A stretch of 64,000 bases of DNA from Cyanocohniella sp. LLY (GTDB taxonomy: Bacteria > Cyanobacteriota > Cyanobacteriia > Cyanobacteriales > Nostocaceae): NCBI GenBank assembly GCA_022241785.1, contig JAKOMP010000010.1, positions 35,142 through 99,141 on the forward strand, read 5' to 3'. Positions 32,611 through 42,038 of this stretch are shown in pieces. The notes beneath the pieces were generated by a model. That model did no database searches and was not told where the DNA came from. It worked only from the letters and a program-made list of their open reading frames with translations. The number at the start of each line of letters is the position of its first letter. Position 1 is the first letter of the stretch. The position numbers and the translations under genes are program-made.

Positions 32611-32635
32611 ACGGCTGACGCTCACGGCGAAGCCT
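32611..32635 (+). repeat. 25-bp dispersed repeat, copy 2
   Basis: Exact second copy of 7353-7377, located between get3d and the chlG start, about 28 bp before the chlG ATG. Confidence 0.8.
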
Positions 32636-32662
32636 ATTCCCTACTCCCCACTTAATAGTCTT

Positions 32663-33703
32663 ATGCCAGAATCGACTCCTATTAACCCCAACTCCCAGCC
32701 TGCGGAGGCTATAGATTCAGTTAAACCCGATGAGGAAATTATTGCAGTTGCCGATCGCAGTGCGAAAACTCGGCAGTTACTAGGCATGAAAGGTGCTGCA
32801 CCAGGGGAAAAATCCATCTGGAAAATCCGTTTGCAGCTGATGAAGCCTATCACCTGGATTCCTTTGATTTGGGGCGTAGTCTGTGGTGCCGCTTCTTCGG
32901 GTAACTATACCTGGACATTAGAAAATGTGTTAATGTCAGCAGCTTGTATGTTACTTTCAGGGCCGCTGCTTGCAGGTTATACCCAAACCCTCAATGAATA
33001 TTATGACCGGGAAATCGATGCAGTAAATGAACCCTACCGTCCCATTCCCTCAGGAGCAATTCCTTTACCCCAGGTAATTACGCAGATTTGGGTATTATTA
33101 ATTGCTGGCAATGTCTTAGCTTTGGCGCTAGATATTTGGGCAGGTAATCAATATCCCACAATTACCACCATAGCTATACTTGGTTCTTTTATTGCCTACA
33201 TTTATTCTGCACCACCATTAAAGCTCAAACAAAACGGTTGGTTAGGCGGTTATGCCCTGGGTGCTAGCTATATGGCTTTTCCTTGGTGTACAGGTCATGC
33301 GTTGTTTGGCGAACTCAATTGGAAAATTGTTGTCATCACGGTGGTTTACAGCTTGGCTGGGTTGGGTATTGCCATTGTCAATGATTTTAAAAGCGTCGAA
33401 GGCGATCGCCAATTCGGATTAAAATCATTACCCGTGATGTTTGGCGTTAATAGAGCCGCTTGGATTTGTGCAGTGATGATTGATTTATTTCAAGCTGTGA
33501 TTGCAGTGTATCTCATCACCATTCACGAAAACTTGTATGCAGCCATTTTGCTTTTATTAATCATCCCGCAAATCACTTTCCAGGATATGTATTTCCTCCG
33601 TGACCCTCTCAAGAACGATGTGAAATACCAAGCCAGCGCTCAACCATTCTTAGTTATAGGAATGCTTGTGGCCGGTATAGCTCTGGGTCATGCTGGAATT
33701 TAA
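32663..33703 (+). CDS. chlG: Chlorophyll a synthase
   Basis: Esterifies chlorophyllide a with geranylgeranyl/phytyl diphosphate in the thylakoid membrane, the final step of chlorophyll synthesis. The 346-residue UbiA-family protein has both Asp-rich motifs, NEYYDREIDAVNEPYRPI and NDFKSVEGDRQFGLKSLPV, and eight or nine membrane helices. The N-terminal 70 residues are soluble (SAKTRQLLGMKGAAPGEKS is the conserved entry). ATG 32663 is chosen; the open frame runs back to 32525 through C-rich repeat DNA containing the 25-bp repeat. Confidence 0.96.
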   Translation: MPESTPINPNSQPAEAIDSVKPDEEIIAVADRSAKTRQLLGMKGAAPGEKSIWKIRLQLMKPITWIPLIWGVVCGAASSGNYTWTLENVLMSAACMLLSGPLLAGYTQTLNEYYDREIDAVNEPYRPIPSGAIPLPQVITQIWVLLIAGNVLALALDIWAGNQYPTITTIAILGSFIAYIYSAPPLKLKQNGWLGGYALGASYMAFPWCTGHALFGELNWKIVVITVVYSLAGLGIAIVNDFKSVEGDRQFGLKSLPVMFGVNRAAWICAVMIDLFQAVIAVYLITIHENLYAAILLLLIIPQITFQDMYFLRDPLKNDVKYQASAQPFLVIGMLVAGIALGHAGI

Positions 33704-33705
33704 GT

Positions 33706-33743
33706 AGGGACAAGGAAGGGGATAAGGGGATAAGGGGACAAGA
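33706..33743 (+). repeat. Purine-rich short tandem repeat
   Basis: Units resembling GGGACAAG, GGGGATAA follow the chlG stop, then AATACTTCCTCAT (33749-33761) and a C-rich tract; the same arrangement occurs at 6312-6415 and, inverted, at 50341-50430. Confidence 0.75.
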
Positions 33744-33871
33744 ACAAAAATACTTCCTCATATCTCCCCGCTTCCCCATCTCCCCAAATTTATACTTCTG
33801 TAGTCAGAAGTTAGGAATGAGGAGTTAGGAGTTAATATACTTCTAACTGTTAGTTTTTATCAGGACTTACC

Positions 33872-34159
33872 GTGTTAAAGTTAGCGTCTTTTCTCATTCA
33901 CGGGATTCAACCTTTATTAGTCCCTATCTGCTTTGTAGCGGCTTGGAGTGTACTGATTCTCTTTGCGTGGAGTCTTTGGTCAGCAGCGCGGGACGGTATT
34001 ACTACGGCCAAACAAATGCATCAAATTCCTTGTGCTAACTGTCAATTTTTTACCGACAATTACCGCCTCAAATGTACTGTACACCCATCTACTGCCAATA
34101 CAGCAGAGGCCATTAATTGCTTAGACTATCAACCCAAGACAAATCCCATGCTTTACTAG
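33872..34159 (+). CDS. Conserved cyanobacterial membrane protein with Cys-rich soluble end
   Basis: A 95-residue protein starting at GTG 33872. One or two membrane helices (about 8-40, LVPICFVAAWSVLILFAWSLW) are followed by a soluble segment with four cysteines in the pattern C-x2-C...C...C (PCANCQFFTDNYRLKCTVHP, EAINCLDY). The spacing would suit a metal or Fe-S site, or disulfides; this is inference. It resembles small cyanobacteria-only membrane proteins of unknown role. Confidence 0.75.
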   Translation: MLKLASFLIHGIQPLLVPICFVAAWSVLILFAWSLWSAARDGITTAKQMHQIPCANCQFFTDNYRLKCTVHPSTANTAEAINCLDYQPKTNPMLY

Positions 34160-34196
34160 ATAGGGTAATTTACAATCTCAAATACCAAATTGATTG

Positions 34197-34556
34197 ATGC
34201 TAGTTCAAAAACTTAACAACTGTCAAGAATTTATTGCTGGAGATAACACCATTCTCCGGGAACTGCTACATCCTGATAAGCAACCAATAGCATTACGCTA
34301 TAGTTTAGCTCACGCAAGTTTACCAGTAGGAAAAACCTCTCAGCCGCACTCCCTTTCTACCTCAGAAGTTTATTATATACTCAATGGTAAGGGAGAAATG
34401 CATATTAATGATGAATCTCAGATGGTTGAACCAGGAGACGCGGTGTATATTCCTCCCAATACAAAGCAATTTATTCGCAACTCTGGTACAGAGCCACTGA
34501 TATTTATTTGTATTGTTGATCCAGCCTGGCGTCAAGAAGATGAAACAGTCTATTAA
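34197..34556 (+). CDS. Cupin-domain protein
   Basis: A 119-residue single cupin. Motif 1 is visible as PHSLSTSEVYYILNGKGEM and motif 2 as PGDAVYIPPNTKQFIRN. In motif 2 the usual metal-ligand His is replaced by Gln (TKQF), so metal binding may be altered. ATG 34197 is preferred over TTG 34194. The substrate is unknown. It lies 37 bp after the Cys-rich membrane protein gene. Confidence 0.85.
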   Translation: MLVQKLNNCQEFIAGDNTILRELLHPDKQPIALRYSLAHASLPVGKTSQPHSLSTSEVYYILNGKGEMHINDESQMVEPGDAVYIPPNTKQFIRNSGTEPLIFICIVDPAWRQEDETVY

Positions 34557-34648
34557 ATTAGCAAACAGTTATCAAGCATATGCTAAGAGATTTAGCCTGA
34601 ATATCATTGATAATTGATAACAGCAAAATAAAAAAACTCATAATTCGC

Positions 34649-35194
34649 TTACTTTGAATCTTCGATTTTACTCAGCCAAATTACCAAATCATCTGAATGA
34701 ATTGCGATCTCACTTCCCAAAGTTTTAATATACAAAAGTCCGTCGCTAATAGTTAAATCTCTAACTGGATACCAAGAATCTCGTTTCTGAATTAAAAGGT
34801 CTAGGGGAATACCTGGTCTTAAAGCATTTTTGCGATATTTCCACCAAGCTCTCCACAGCATGACGGACTTGGTACACTGCACCTTATAACCTTTGGGAAC
34901 TTGACAATATTGATACCGATAAAAACCCCGACTATCTATTTCTCCTTTGAGAAGATAACTGTGGGTTGCCAATACCTCATTTATTAGTTCCCAATGAGAT
35001 GAATTTGCATGTACCCAAAATTCAGATGCTGTGTGATTTAGTTTAGATGTAGCAATTACGCCTTCGGTTTTCGCTGTTAATTGATTGCTGCCATACACTG
35101 TTTGTGCTGTCAAAGAGGGATTTGACAATAAAACATCTTTTTTTTGGATGGAGCTTTGAACAAATTCTTGAATTAAATCTAGGCTAGACAACAT
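34649..35194 (-). CDS. Conserved hypothetical protein, 181 residues
   Basis: No motif recognised. The sequence is soluble, rich in Tyr and Trp (EFWVHANSSHWELIN, FYRYQYCQVPKGYK, LWRAWWKYRKNALRPG) and ends in an acidic segment (SDDLVIWLSKIEDSK). The first third looks like a simple helix-rich head, the rest beta-rich. It is convergent with the cupin gene and lies 79 bp downstream of the inositol phosphatase gene on the same strand. Composition and length support a real gene; function cannot be inferred. Confidence 0.7.
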   Translation of the reverse strand: MLSSLDLIQEFVQSSIQKKDVLLSNPSLTAQTVYGSNQLTAKTEGVIATSKLNHTASEFWVHANSSHWELINEVLATHSYLLKGEIDSRGFYRYQYCQVPKGYKVQCTKSVMLWRAWWKYRKNALRPGIPLDLLIQKRDSWYPVRDLTISDGLLYIKTLGSEIAIHSDDLVIWLSKIEDSK

Positions 35195-35273
35195 AAAGTT
35201 GCTTTATACTCAGTGTCCTAGTTTAAGGGAAGCTTCCAGACACTGCAAATAAGTAACAATACGGTGCTTGACT

Positions 35274-36080
35274 TTAAAGTTTTAGATTTTTGAGAAATGG
35301 TGTAAATACGCTCACCAAATCTGGACGACTCACCACAAGGGTGGGAAAAGAGCGATCGCTATAATCTACCCCTGATAATAAAGGAAATGGCTCTGACTTG
35401 AGGGATGTCCAAGTGCCACCAGCTGCTTGAACAATCACCCAAGCCCCGGCTATGTCCCAAACTTTTGGTGTAGCCTCAAGACCACCTAGTGTGGCTCCAG
35501 TAGCCACAGTCAGGAAATTATAGCTAGCTACACCCAACATGCGAATTTTACAGGGAAAATCTGTCTGGAAAACTGCGGTGCTACGAGAACAAAGGTTAAA
35601 AAAGTGACTTTTGCTAGGAGCATCACTACTACTATGGATGGGGTGATGATTGAGGAATGCCCCCGTTGGTGTAGCTAAACCAGAGGAACCTGCCCAGAAA
35701 CCATGAAAAGCTTGCCCTAGTGTTGGTACGTAAACATAACCAAAAACAGGCGTGCCTTTATACAATAAACCCAGGGAAATCGACCAAATGGGAATGCCCC
35801 TGGTAAAGTTAGTGGTGCCATCCAGAGGGTCAATGACCCAGCACCAATCTGTACCCGGAAACACTTGGTCACTTTCTTCGCTCAAAATGCCATAGCCAGC
35901 AAAATTAGCAACGATCGCATCCCGGATTTCTTGATCTGCCCATTTATCTGCTCGGGTTACCAAACTACCATCAGCTTTTTGTGAAGCCTGCACCCGCCCA
36001 AAATCTTGCATTAGTTGCTTCCCCACCCTGGTGGTGGTGGTTTGGGCAAAATCGAGAATTGTCGTCCAAAAATCATTCAT
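35274..36080 (-). CDS. Inositol monophosphatase-family phosphatase
   Basis: A 268-residue metal-dependent, Li+-sensitive-type phosphatase. The family motifs are all present: EES in ILSEESD, WVIDPLDGTTNFTRGIP (metal site), and WDIAGAWVIVQAAGG near the C-terminus. In cyanobacteria members act on inositol phosphate, histidinol phosphate, fructose bisphosphate or PAP; the residues seen do not settle which. It is transcribed toward the 181-residue hypothetical gene. Confidence 0.92.
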   Translation of the reverse strand: MNDFWTTILDFAQTTTTRVGKQLMQDFGRVQASQKADGSLVTRADKWADQEIRDAIVANFAGYGILSEESDQVFPGTDWCWVIDPLDGTTNFTRGIPIWSISLGLLYKGTPVFGYVYVPTLGQAFHGFWAGSSGLATPTGAFLNHHPIHSSSDAPSKSHFFNLCSRSTAVFQTDFPCKIRMLGVASYNFLTVATGATLGGLEATPKVWDIAGAWVIVQAAGGTWTSLKSEPFPLLSGVDYSDRSFPTLVVSRPDLVSVFTPFLKNLKL

Positions 36081-36173
36081 TGATCAATTCTCGCGTAAAT
36101 GCGTCCCTGAGCCAAGGTAGATGGGAGGGATAAAGGAGATGGGGGAGATGGGGAGCAGGGGAGAATTTTTTTG

Positions 36174-36221
36174 CTTGTCACCTTGTCACCTTGTCACCTT
36201 GTCACCTTGTCACCTTGTCCC
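36174..36221 (+). repeat. Octamer short tandem repeat (CTTGTCAC)
   Basis: Five CTTGTCAC units and a sixth CTTGTCCC, the reverse complement of the GGGACAAG family at 6312-6375. Preceded by a purine-rich tract (36121-36165). Confidence 0.85.
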
Positions 36222-36238
36222 CTTCCAGTCCCTAGCCC

Positions 36239-37687
36239 CTAATCTAAATCACTTTCGAGAACAGAAGCGATCGCTTGTTTGGCACTCGTTTGAAATTCTC
36301 TGACGTTGACTCGGTTAAGGAACCAAATTGACACTACCATACCCACAGCTTCTAGAAAAAATACCATGCCATAAGCTAGCTCCAAACTCGGCAGCACTCG
36401 GCGACCAATATCTAACACGCCACCACCTATGACCACAGCCATTCCTCTAGAAACAGACTGAGCTAATCCCCAAGCCCCAATAAAAGTACCTGCGGCTTCA
36501 GCTGCTGTGAGATCCAACATTAAACTAATTGCTGCGGTAGTTAAGAAACCAGTTGCTAAACCAAATAAAAACAAACTTGATTTCAAAAAAGCTACATTAG
36601 CCGTAAATCCTGAGATACCCAGCAATACTGCACAGATTGCCACTAATACACAACCCAGGCGTGCAGTTCTGCGTTTACCCAAACGTGGCACAATGAAAAA
36701 ACCAGTGACACCGTAGGCTATCAAGATACCCATACCGTAAAATACGTTTAATCTGGTGCTTTGCGCCAAAGGCATCCCAAACACCTGACCTGCATAGGGT
36801 TCCAAAATAGGGTCTTGCATAAATAAGCTGATGGTCATTACCAGCAAAAATGTGAAAAACAACCCTGTTTGCCGACTAGCTGTCAAAATTTTCCAAGCCC
36901 TACCCAGTCCCACACTGTCGTCTCGACTCTCGGTTGTGGAACGACTGGTATATTGGGAATATTTTTTTTCTACACCTAATGTGGCGATAATGGACAACCC
37001 AAAGACAATCGCCGGCACGATGAAAAACAATCTGTTGACAGCCGACTGTAAAGTTTCAATTGGTGCTTCTGGTGTTAATTGTCTGAGCAAGCTAGAACTA
37101 ATTATTGCTCCCACAACAATCCCCACCATCAGCATTGACCAGACAATACCAACGACTTTAGAACGGTTTTCTTCTTGGGATATATCCACTAATAAAGCGG
37201 CAAAGGTTGTACCACTGGCACAAATTGCCAAACCATATATGGCAAAAACTAAAGATAGTAATGCTGTCCAGCCAATGGTTTGAGTTGTCCATACCCAGCC
37301 ATCCGTACTGCTAGCTGCTAGATTTAATTGCCACAGTATTTGTATGGCTAAAAATGAAGCGATCGCAAATACTGCTGCTCCTACCCACACATAAATCGTG
37401 CGATTATAACCCCACATGGGTTTGAGGTCTGACATTTGACCAAACCAAATACGAGCAGGCGAAACAAATGCAGGTAGCGCTAGCACTAGCGACACCAATG
37501 TTGCTGGAATTGCTATTTCTTGAATCATGACTCTGTTGAGTACACCCAGAATCAAGATAGACATCATGCTCAGTCCCATTTGAAACAGGCCCAACCGGAA
37601 CATCGTGATTAAATTCACTTGTTTCACTGGCTGGGACTTTGGTGACTGACCTGATTCAGGATCGGGTAAAAAATTGCTAGTTGCCAT
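36239..37687 (-). CDS. BCD (PucC/LhaA)-family MFS-type carrier, putative chlorophyll-delivery protein
   Basis: A 482-residue, twelve-helix major-facilitator-like protein of the bacteriochlorophyll-delivery family: LFRLGLFQMGLSMMS-type opening (MFRLGLFQMGLS), ARIWFGQMSDLKPMWGYNRT and LLVDISQEENRSKVVGIVW are family-typical. Purple bacterial PucC and LhaA are needed for light-harvesting complex assembly; in cyanobacteria related proteins associate with chlorophyll synthase and photosystem assembly. chlG is only 2.5 kb away. ATG 37687 (MATSNFLPDP) is preferred to 37708. It is divergent from the aldo/keto reductase. Confidence 0.9.
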   Translation of the reverse strand: MATSNFLPDPESGQSPKSQPVKQVNLITMFRLGLFQMGLSMMSILILGVLNRVMIQEIAIPATLVSLVLALPAFVSPARIWFGQMSDLKPMWGYNRTIYVWVGAAVFAIASFLAIQILWQLNLAASSTDGWVWTTQTIGWTALLSLVFAIYGLAICASGTTFAALLVDISQEENRSKVVGIVWSMLMVGIVVGAIISSSLLRQLTPEAPIETLQSAVNRLFFIVPAIVFGLSIIATLGVEKKYSQYTSRSTTESRDDSVGLGRAWKILTASRQTGLFFTFLLVMTISLFMQDPILEPYAGQVFGMPLAQSTRLNVFYGMGILIAYGVTGFFIVPRLGKRRTARLGCVLVAICAVLLGISGFTANVAFLKSSLFLFGLATGFLTTAAISLMLDLTAAEAAGTFIGAWGLAQSVSRGMAVVIGGGVLDIGRRVLPSLELAYGMVFFLEAVGMVVSIWFLNRVNVREFQTSAKQAIASVLESDLD

Positions 37688-37926
37688 TGCTACTTTAACC
37701 AGAAACACTACAGGATTTAGTCTCCCTTTAATTAACCATAAACCCTACCTTCACCAAATCTGCCAATTTTCATGCAGTTGACGACTCCTTTGGGGATGAT
37801 TTACTTAATATGTCTGTGGGCAGACGAAATCTCTCCTTAAAACCTTCTCTAGTGACTTTTTGCAGTTTTGTGGGTAGCGATACACTATAAAGGTAAAGAA
37901 ATGTAAATAAAATAAATATTGCTGAC

Positions 37927-38877
37927 GTGGAAACCATCACATTAGGAAAAAATGGCCCGGCTGTTACGCCTCTTTGCATTGGTACTTGGGCTTGGGGTGA
38001 CAAAATTTTTTGGAGTTATGGCGATGGCTATGGCCCAGAACAGTTGCAGGCAGCATTTACAGCCGCATTAGAAGCTGGTGTTACTTTTTTTGACACTGCG
38101 GAAGTTTACGGTTTGGGACTTTCCGAAAAATTATTAGGGCAATTCATGCAAAAAGCCCAAAAACCAGTACAGTTAGCCACAAAATTCGGCCCTTTACCGT
38201 GGCGATTTACAGGTCAATCAGTTTCTGATGCCTTAACAGATAGTCTTAAGCGCTTACAAGTAGAACGCATTGAACTGTATCAAGTGCATTGGCCCTTTGC
38301 CTTCTTTTTGAGTCAAGAAACATTGCTGAATACCCTAGCCGATGAAGTGAAGCGGGGACGAATTGCCGCAGTAGGCGTGAGTAACTACTCAGCAACACAA
38401 ATGCAAGAAGCTCATCAAATATTAGCTGCGCGTGGAGTACCTTTAGCTGTGAACCAAGTCCGCTACTCGTTATTAACGCGTCAAATTGAAACCAATGGTA
38501 TTTTTGCCACAGCCCGTGAGTTGGGTGTCACTATTTTGGCATATAGTCCTTTAGCTCAGGGATTACTTACAGGTAAGTACACACCTGATAGTACTGAAAC
38601 TCCCAGTGGTGCCAGGAAGATAGACCCAAAATTTAGTAAAGAAGGGTTACAGAAAATTTCTCCAGTAATTTCTTTACTCAACAGTCTGGGAGAAAAGTAC
38701 ACGCGCACTCCTGCCCAAGTAGCCCTTAATTGGTTAATTGCCCAGGGAAATGTCATTCCCATTGCTGGAGTGAAGACTGCTCAACATGTACAGCAAAATG
38801 CAGGCGCTTTGGGCTGGAGATTAAGCGACGATGAAATAAATCAACTAGAACAAATTACTCGCCCTTGGCTGAAGTAA
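37927..38877 (+). CDS. Aldo/keto reductase
   Basis: A 316-residue (beta/alpha)8 NADPH-dependent oxidoreductase. The catalytic tetrad regions are present: FFDTAEVYG (Asp, Tyr), ATKFGP (Lys) and LYQVHWP (His). The C-terminal AGVKTAQHVQQNAGALGW contains the NADPH-phosphate loop. It starts at GTG 37927 (VETITLGKNGPAVTPL), which matches the family N-terminus. Substrate unknown. Cofactor preference and role cannot be read from sequence. Confidence 0.93.
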   Translation: METITLGKNGPAVTPLCIGTWAWGDKIFWSYGDGYGPEQLQAAFTAALEAGVTFFDTAEVYGLGLSEKLLGQFMQKAQKPVQLATKFGPLPWRFTGQSVSDALTDSLKRLQVERIELYQVHWPFAFFLSQETLLNTLADEVKRGRIAAVGVSNYSATQMQEAHQILAARGVPLAVNQVRYSLLTRQIETNGIFATARELGVTILAYSPLAQGLLTGKYTPDSTETPSGARKIDPKFSKEGLQKISPVISLLNSLGEKYTRTPAQVALNWLIAQGNVIPIAGVKTAQHVQQNAGALGWRLSDDEINQLEQITRPWLK

Positions 38878-39002
38878 TAGCAATGAGTCAAACAATTTTG
38901 GATTTGCGATTTTAGATTGACGTTAACGCAGCATATGCCGCTCAGTGAGTACTTTAGATTTATTCTGTCAACAAGCGGCCTTGCTCAAACCGAAAAAACC
39001 AA

Positions 39003-39025
39003 TCCAAAATCCAAAATCCAAAATA
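39003..39025 (+). repeat. Heptamer tandem repeat (AATCCAA)
   Basis: Three units of AATCCAA in the spacer after the aldo/keto reductase gene. Confidence 0.7.
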
Positions 39026-39084
39026 GGCATATTTACAAGAAGTCACTAGCTGGTCATCACTAATGACTCATGACCAATAACTAA

Positions 39085-40620
39085 CTAAGAAGCCGATTCT
39101 CTAGCTGAATGTGAACCAAGCTTTTGACCTGTGGGGGCGACAGAAGCATCACGACGGCCTGTCCGCAGCTTGGGCTTGGAAGATCCCCGTCTTTCATCAT
39201 CTCCATTGTTGCTGTCTGATTTATTCCAGGAAGAACGGCTTCTTTCCCCACCATCACGACGCTTGGCCAACTTGGGTTTGGGTGCAGATACGTTTTCTTC
39301 TTGGGGGTCTACGCCTGATTGTAACCAAGCGGGACGAGTTTCATCATAAGCGATTTGCAATGCAGCTGCGGCGATGGCATGAGCATCGTATTCTTCGATC
39401 AGTTCGCTGACTATGGGCAAGAATGAAGCTAGACGCTCACCTGTTAAGGCTTCTTTAACTTGTTCTTGCAGCTTGTTAATATGTCTTGCTTCGATTTGGG
39501 CCCGTGTGGGAATCGATAGCAATTGCCAGCTTTGGCGGTTATGGCGTTCAAATGCCTGCTGTTTGCGCCGCTCAAATGGCTGTACTAACGAAATTGCTGT
39601 GCCTTCTTTACCAGCCCGACCAGTACGACCAATACGGTGGACGTAGGTTTCAGCGCTATCGGGTAAGTCGTAGTTAATTACGTGAGATAACTGATCGACA
39701 TCTAACCCGCGTGCGGCAATGTCAGTGGCTACCACCCAACGGACTTGACGATTGCGGAATCGGGTCAATAACCTTTCCCGCGCTTGTTGAGACAAGTCGC
39801 CGTGATATTCGTCAACACTGTGACCAGCTCCTTGCAGGAGATTAGTGAGTTCTGCCGCTGTCCGTCTGGTACGTACAAAGATTAAAGCGGTTTCTGGATC
39901 TTCCATTTCCAGAATTGGCTGCAATGCTTTGGCTTTTGTCCAGTGGCGGGGGATCAAATAAGCTACTTGATTGATTTTGTTGGGTGAGGCCTTGGGCTGC
40001 TCAACGGTGACTGTGGCCGGGTTTCGCAAGAATTTGTTAACGATCATGCGAATCGAAGGTGGCATGGTGGCCGAGAATAAAGCTGTTTGGCGCTCTTTGG
40101 GTGCTTGAGACAAGATTTTGATCACGTCATCAATAAAGCCCATGCTCAACATTTCATCGGCTTCATCCAACACAAACCACTTCACTTGATCGAGTTTTAA
40201 ACAACCCCGATCTAGTAAATCGATCATCCGTCCTGGTGTACCGACAACCATGTGAACACCACGCTTGAGTTGCATCATTTGCCGCTCAATGGATTGACCA
40301 CCATAAATTGCTAATATCCGCAATCCTTCGTTACCGACGAATTGGGTGATGGCATCGTGAACTTGAATTGCTAATTCACGGGTTGGTGCTAAAACCATCG
40401 CTTGTACAGCTCTTTGATTCACATCCAATTTTTCTAAAATTGGCAGGGAAAATGCTGCTGTTTTGCCTGTTCCTGTTTGGGACTGACCCACGACATCCCG
40501 ACCTGCTAACAGTTGGGGAATAGCTTGGGCTTGAATATTTGTAGGTGTGGTAAAGCCAATTTTTTCTAATTGCTCAACGCGTTCTTGGGAAATACCTAAT
40601 TCTTGGAACGAAAGATTCAT
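39085..40620 (-). CDS. DEAD-box RNA helicase (Crh/DeaD type)
   Basis: A 511-residue ATP-dependent RNA helicase: Q motif (FTTPTNIQAQAIP), Walker A SQTGTGKT, DEAD in VLDEADEML, SAT in LFSATMPP, and HRIGRTGRAG. A C-terminal extension rich in Arg, Ser, Gly and Lys (KRRDGGERSRSSWNKSD) is typical of the cyanobacterial cold- and redox-regulated Crh helicases. The ATG at 40620 is chosen because AGGAGAATTA-ATG is an ideal ribosome site; the longer frame starting at 40695 lacks one. It lies 92 bp downstream of rimO on the same strand; the leader can fold around GCGAAC...GTTCGC and may be regulatory. Confidence 0.95.
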   Translation of the reverse strand: MNLSFQELGISQERVEQLEKIGFTTPTNIQAQAIPQLLAGRDVVGQSQTGTGKTAAFSLPILEKLDVNQRAVQAMVLAPTRELAIQVHDAITQFVGNEGLRILAIYGGQSIERQMMQLKRGVHMVVGTPGRMIDLLDRGCLKLDQVKWFVLDEADEMLSMGFIDDVIKILSQAPKERQTALFSATMPPSIRMIVNKFLRNPATVTVEQPKASPNKINQVAYLIPRHWTKAKALQPILEMEDPETALIFVRTRRTAAELTNLLQGAGHSVDEYHGDLSQQARERLLTRFRNRQVRWVVATDIAARGLDVDQLSHVINYDLPDSAETYVHRIGRTGRAGKEGTAISLVQPFERRKQQAFERHNRQSWQLLSIPTRAQIEARHINKLQEQVKEALTGERLASFLPIVSELIEEYDAHAIAAAALQIAYDETRPAWLQSGVDPQEENVSAPKPKLAKRRDGGERSRSSWNKSDSNNGDDERRGSSKPKLRTGRRDASVAPTGQKLGSHSARESAS

Positions 40621-40712
40621 TAATTCTCCTCGATGTTGTTTTTTGGTTTTGAATTTGTGAGGCGAACAGCAGTCGCTCAGGAGGAAAACCCCCAAAACTC
40701 TTACAGGTTCGC

Positions 40713-42038
40713 TTAATTGTGACTAGTGACAACTTGACCGTAAAGGTCGTATGTATCAGCGCCGTGGATTGCTACTGGCACGATGGTTCCTAGTTTTGCC
40801 TCCCCAACGACATACACCTGACCATCGACTTCTGGGGAAAACCTGCCTGAGCGACCGATTAGTTTGCCAGTTTGCGGATTTTCCTGCTCAATCAGAACAT
40901 CAACAATTTTGCCGATTTCCTGTTGATTTTTTTTGCCAGCAATTGGCTCCTGAAGCGCCATTAACTGATGCCAGCGCTCATCCATTACTGCTTGAGGCAA
41001 CTGATTAGCTAGCGTGTAAGCAGGTGTTTCTGCTTCTGGTGAAAAGGTAAAGACACCAACATGGTCAAATTCGTGCTTCTGGACGAACTCTAGTAGATGC
41101 TCAAAATGCTCTTGAGTTTCTCCTGGGAAACCAACTATAAATGTTGTCCTCAGTACCGCATTGGGTAGGGCTGTTTTGATGCGCTCAATAATCCCATCAT
41201 TTACCCTTCCTTGCCAAGGACGATTCATGGCGCGGAGAATGTCGGGATGAGAATGTTGTAGAGGCAAATCTAAATATGGCAAAACATTGGGAGTTTCTTT
41301 GATTGCCGCTATGACATCTGGGGTCAGCCCGGTGGGATAGGCATAATGCATTCTGATCCACGGTACATCTACTTTCCCCAAAGCACGCAGTAATTCGGCT
41401 AACTTGGGCTTACCGTAAATATCTAACCCGTAATTGGTGGTGATTTGGGAAATTAAAATAATTTCCTGTACACCTTGACTAGCTAACTGCTCGGCTTCAG
41501 CAACTATAGATTCAATAGTACGCGATCGCTGGTTCCCTCGAAGATGAGGAATTATACAAAATGCACAACGATAATCACATCCTTCGGCTACTCTCAGGTA
41601 AGCAACGCCTTCGGTTGTCGTGCGATAGCGTGGTGTAGTCTCGTCAGCAATGTAGGTTGGTTCTAGACTAACTTCTTTTACCCGTTCTCCTTGTTCTACC
41701 CGCTCTATAACATCGACAATTTTGTGATAATCACCTGTACCAACCAAAGCCACTGCTTCCGGCAACTCTTCTAGTAATTGCTCCTGGAAGTGCTGCGCCA
41801 TACAGCCGGTAATTACAATTTTTTTGTCGGATTCTGCCAGTTCTACTAAAGTTCTGACAGATTCTTGTCTAGCTGCTTCTATAAAACTACAGGTATTGAC
41901 TATAACGTAATCTGCTAATTCTTCATTCGTATCTACACCATAGCCTGCTTCTACAAGCAGCCCTAGCATATGTTCTGTATCAATTCGATTTTTTTCACAA
42001 CCTAAGTGCGAAATTGCAATCGTCGGCTTTTCACCCAT
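40713..42038 (-). CDS. rimO: Ribosomal protein S12 methylthiotransferase
   Basis: Radical SAM enzyme that adds a methylthio group to Asp89 of ribosomal protein S12. The 441-residue product has the N-terminal MTTase half with three conserved Cys ([23 protein letters not shown]), the radical SAM site [15 protein letters not shown] (CxxxCxxC) and a C-terminal TRAM domain (about 375-441). [11 protein letters not shown] and [10 protein letters not shown] distinguish RimO from MiaB. The DEAD-box helicase gene follows on the same strand. Confidence 0.96.
   Translation of the reverse strand: MGEKPTIAISHLGCEKNRIDTEHMLGLLVEAGYGVDTNEELADYVIVNTCSFIEAARQESVRTLVELAESDKKIVITGCMAQHFQEQLLEELPEAVALVGTGDYHKIVDVIERVEQGERVKEVSLEPTYIADETTPRYRTTTEGVAYLRVAEGCDYRCAFCIIPHLRGNQRSRTIESIVAEAEQLASQGVQEIILISQITTNYGLDIYGKPKLAELLRALGKVDVPWIRMHYAYPTGLTPDVIAAIKETPNVLPYLDLPLQHSHPDILRAMNRPWQGRVNDGIIERIKTALPNAVLRTTFIVGFPGETQEHFEHLLEFVQKHEFDHVGVFTFSPEAETPAYTLANQLPQAVMDERWHQLMALQEPIAGKKNQQEIGKIVDVLIEQENPQTGKLIGRSGRFSPEVDGQVYVVGEAKLGTIVPVAIHGADTYDLYGQVVTSHN

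Noticed and set aside
36174..36221. Repeats considered as a CRISPR array
   Set aside because: Units are contiguous 8-mers without spacers; a short tandem repeat, not CRISPR.
39085..40695. Longer start for the DEAD-box helicase at 40695
   Set aside because: No ribosome site there, whereas ATG 40620 follows AGGAGAATTA and gives the family N-terminus.
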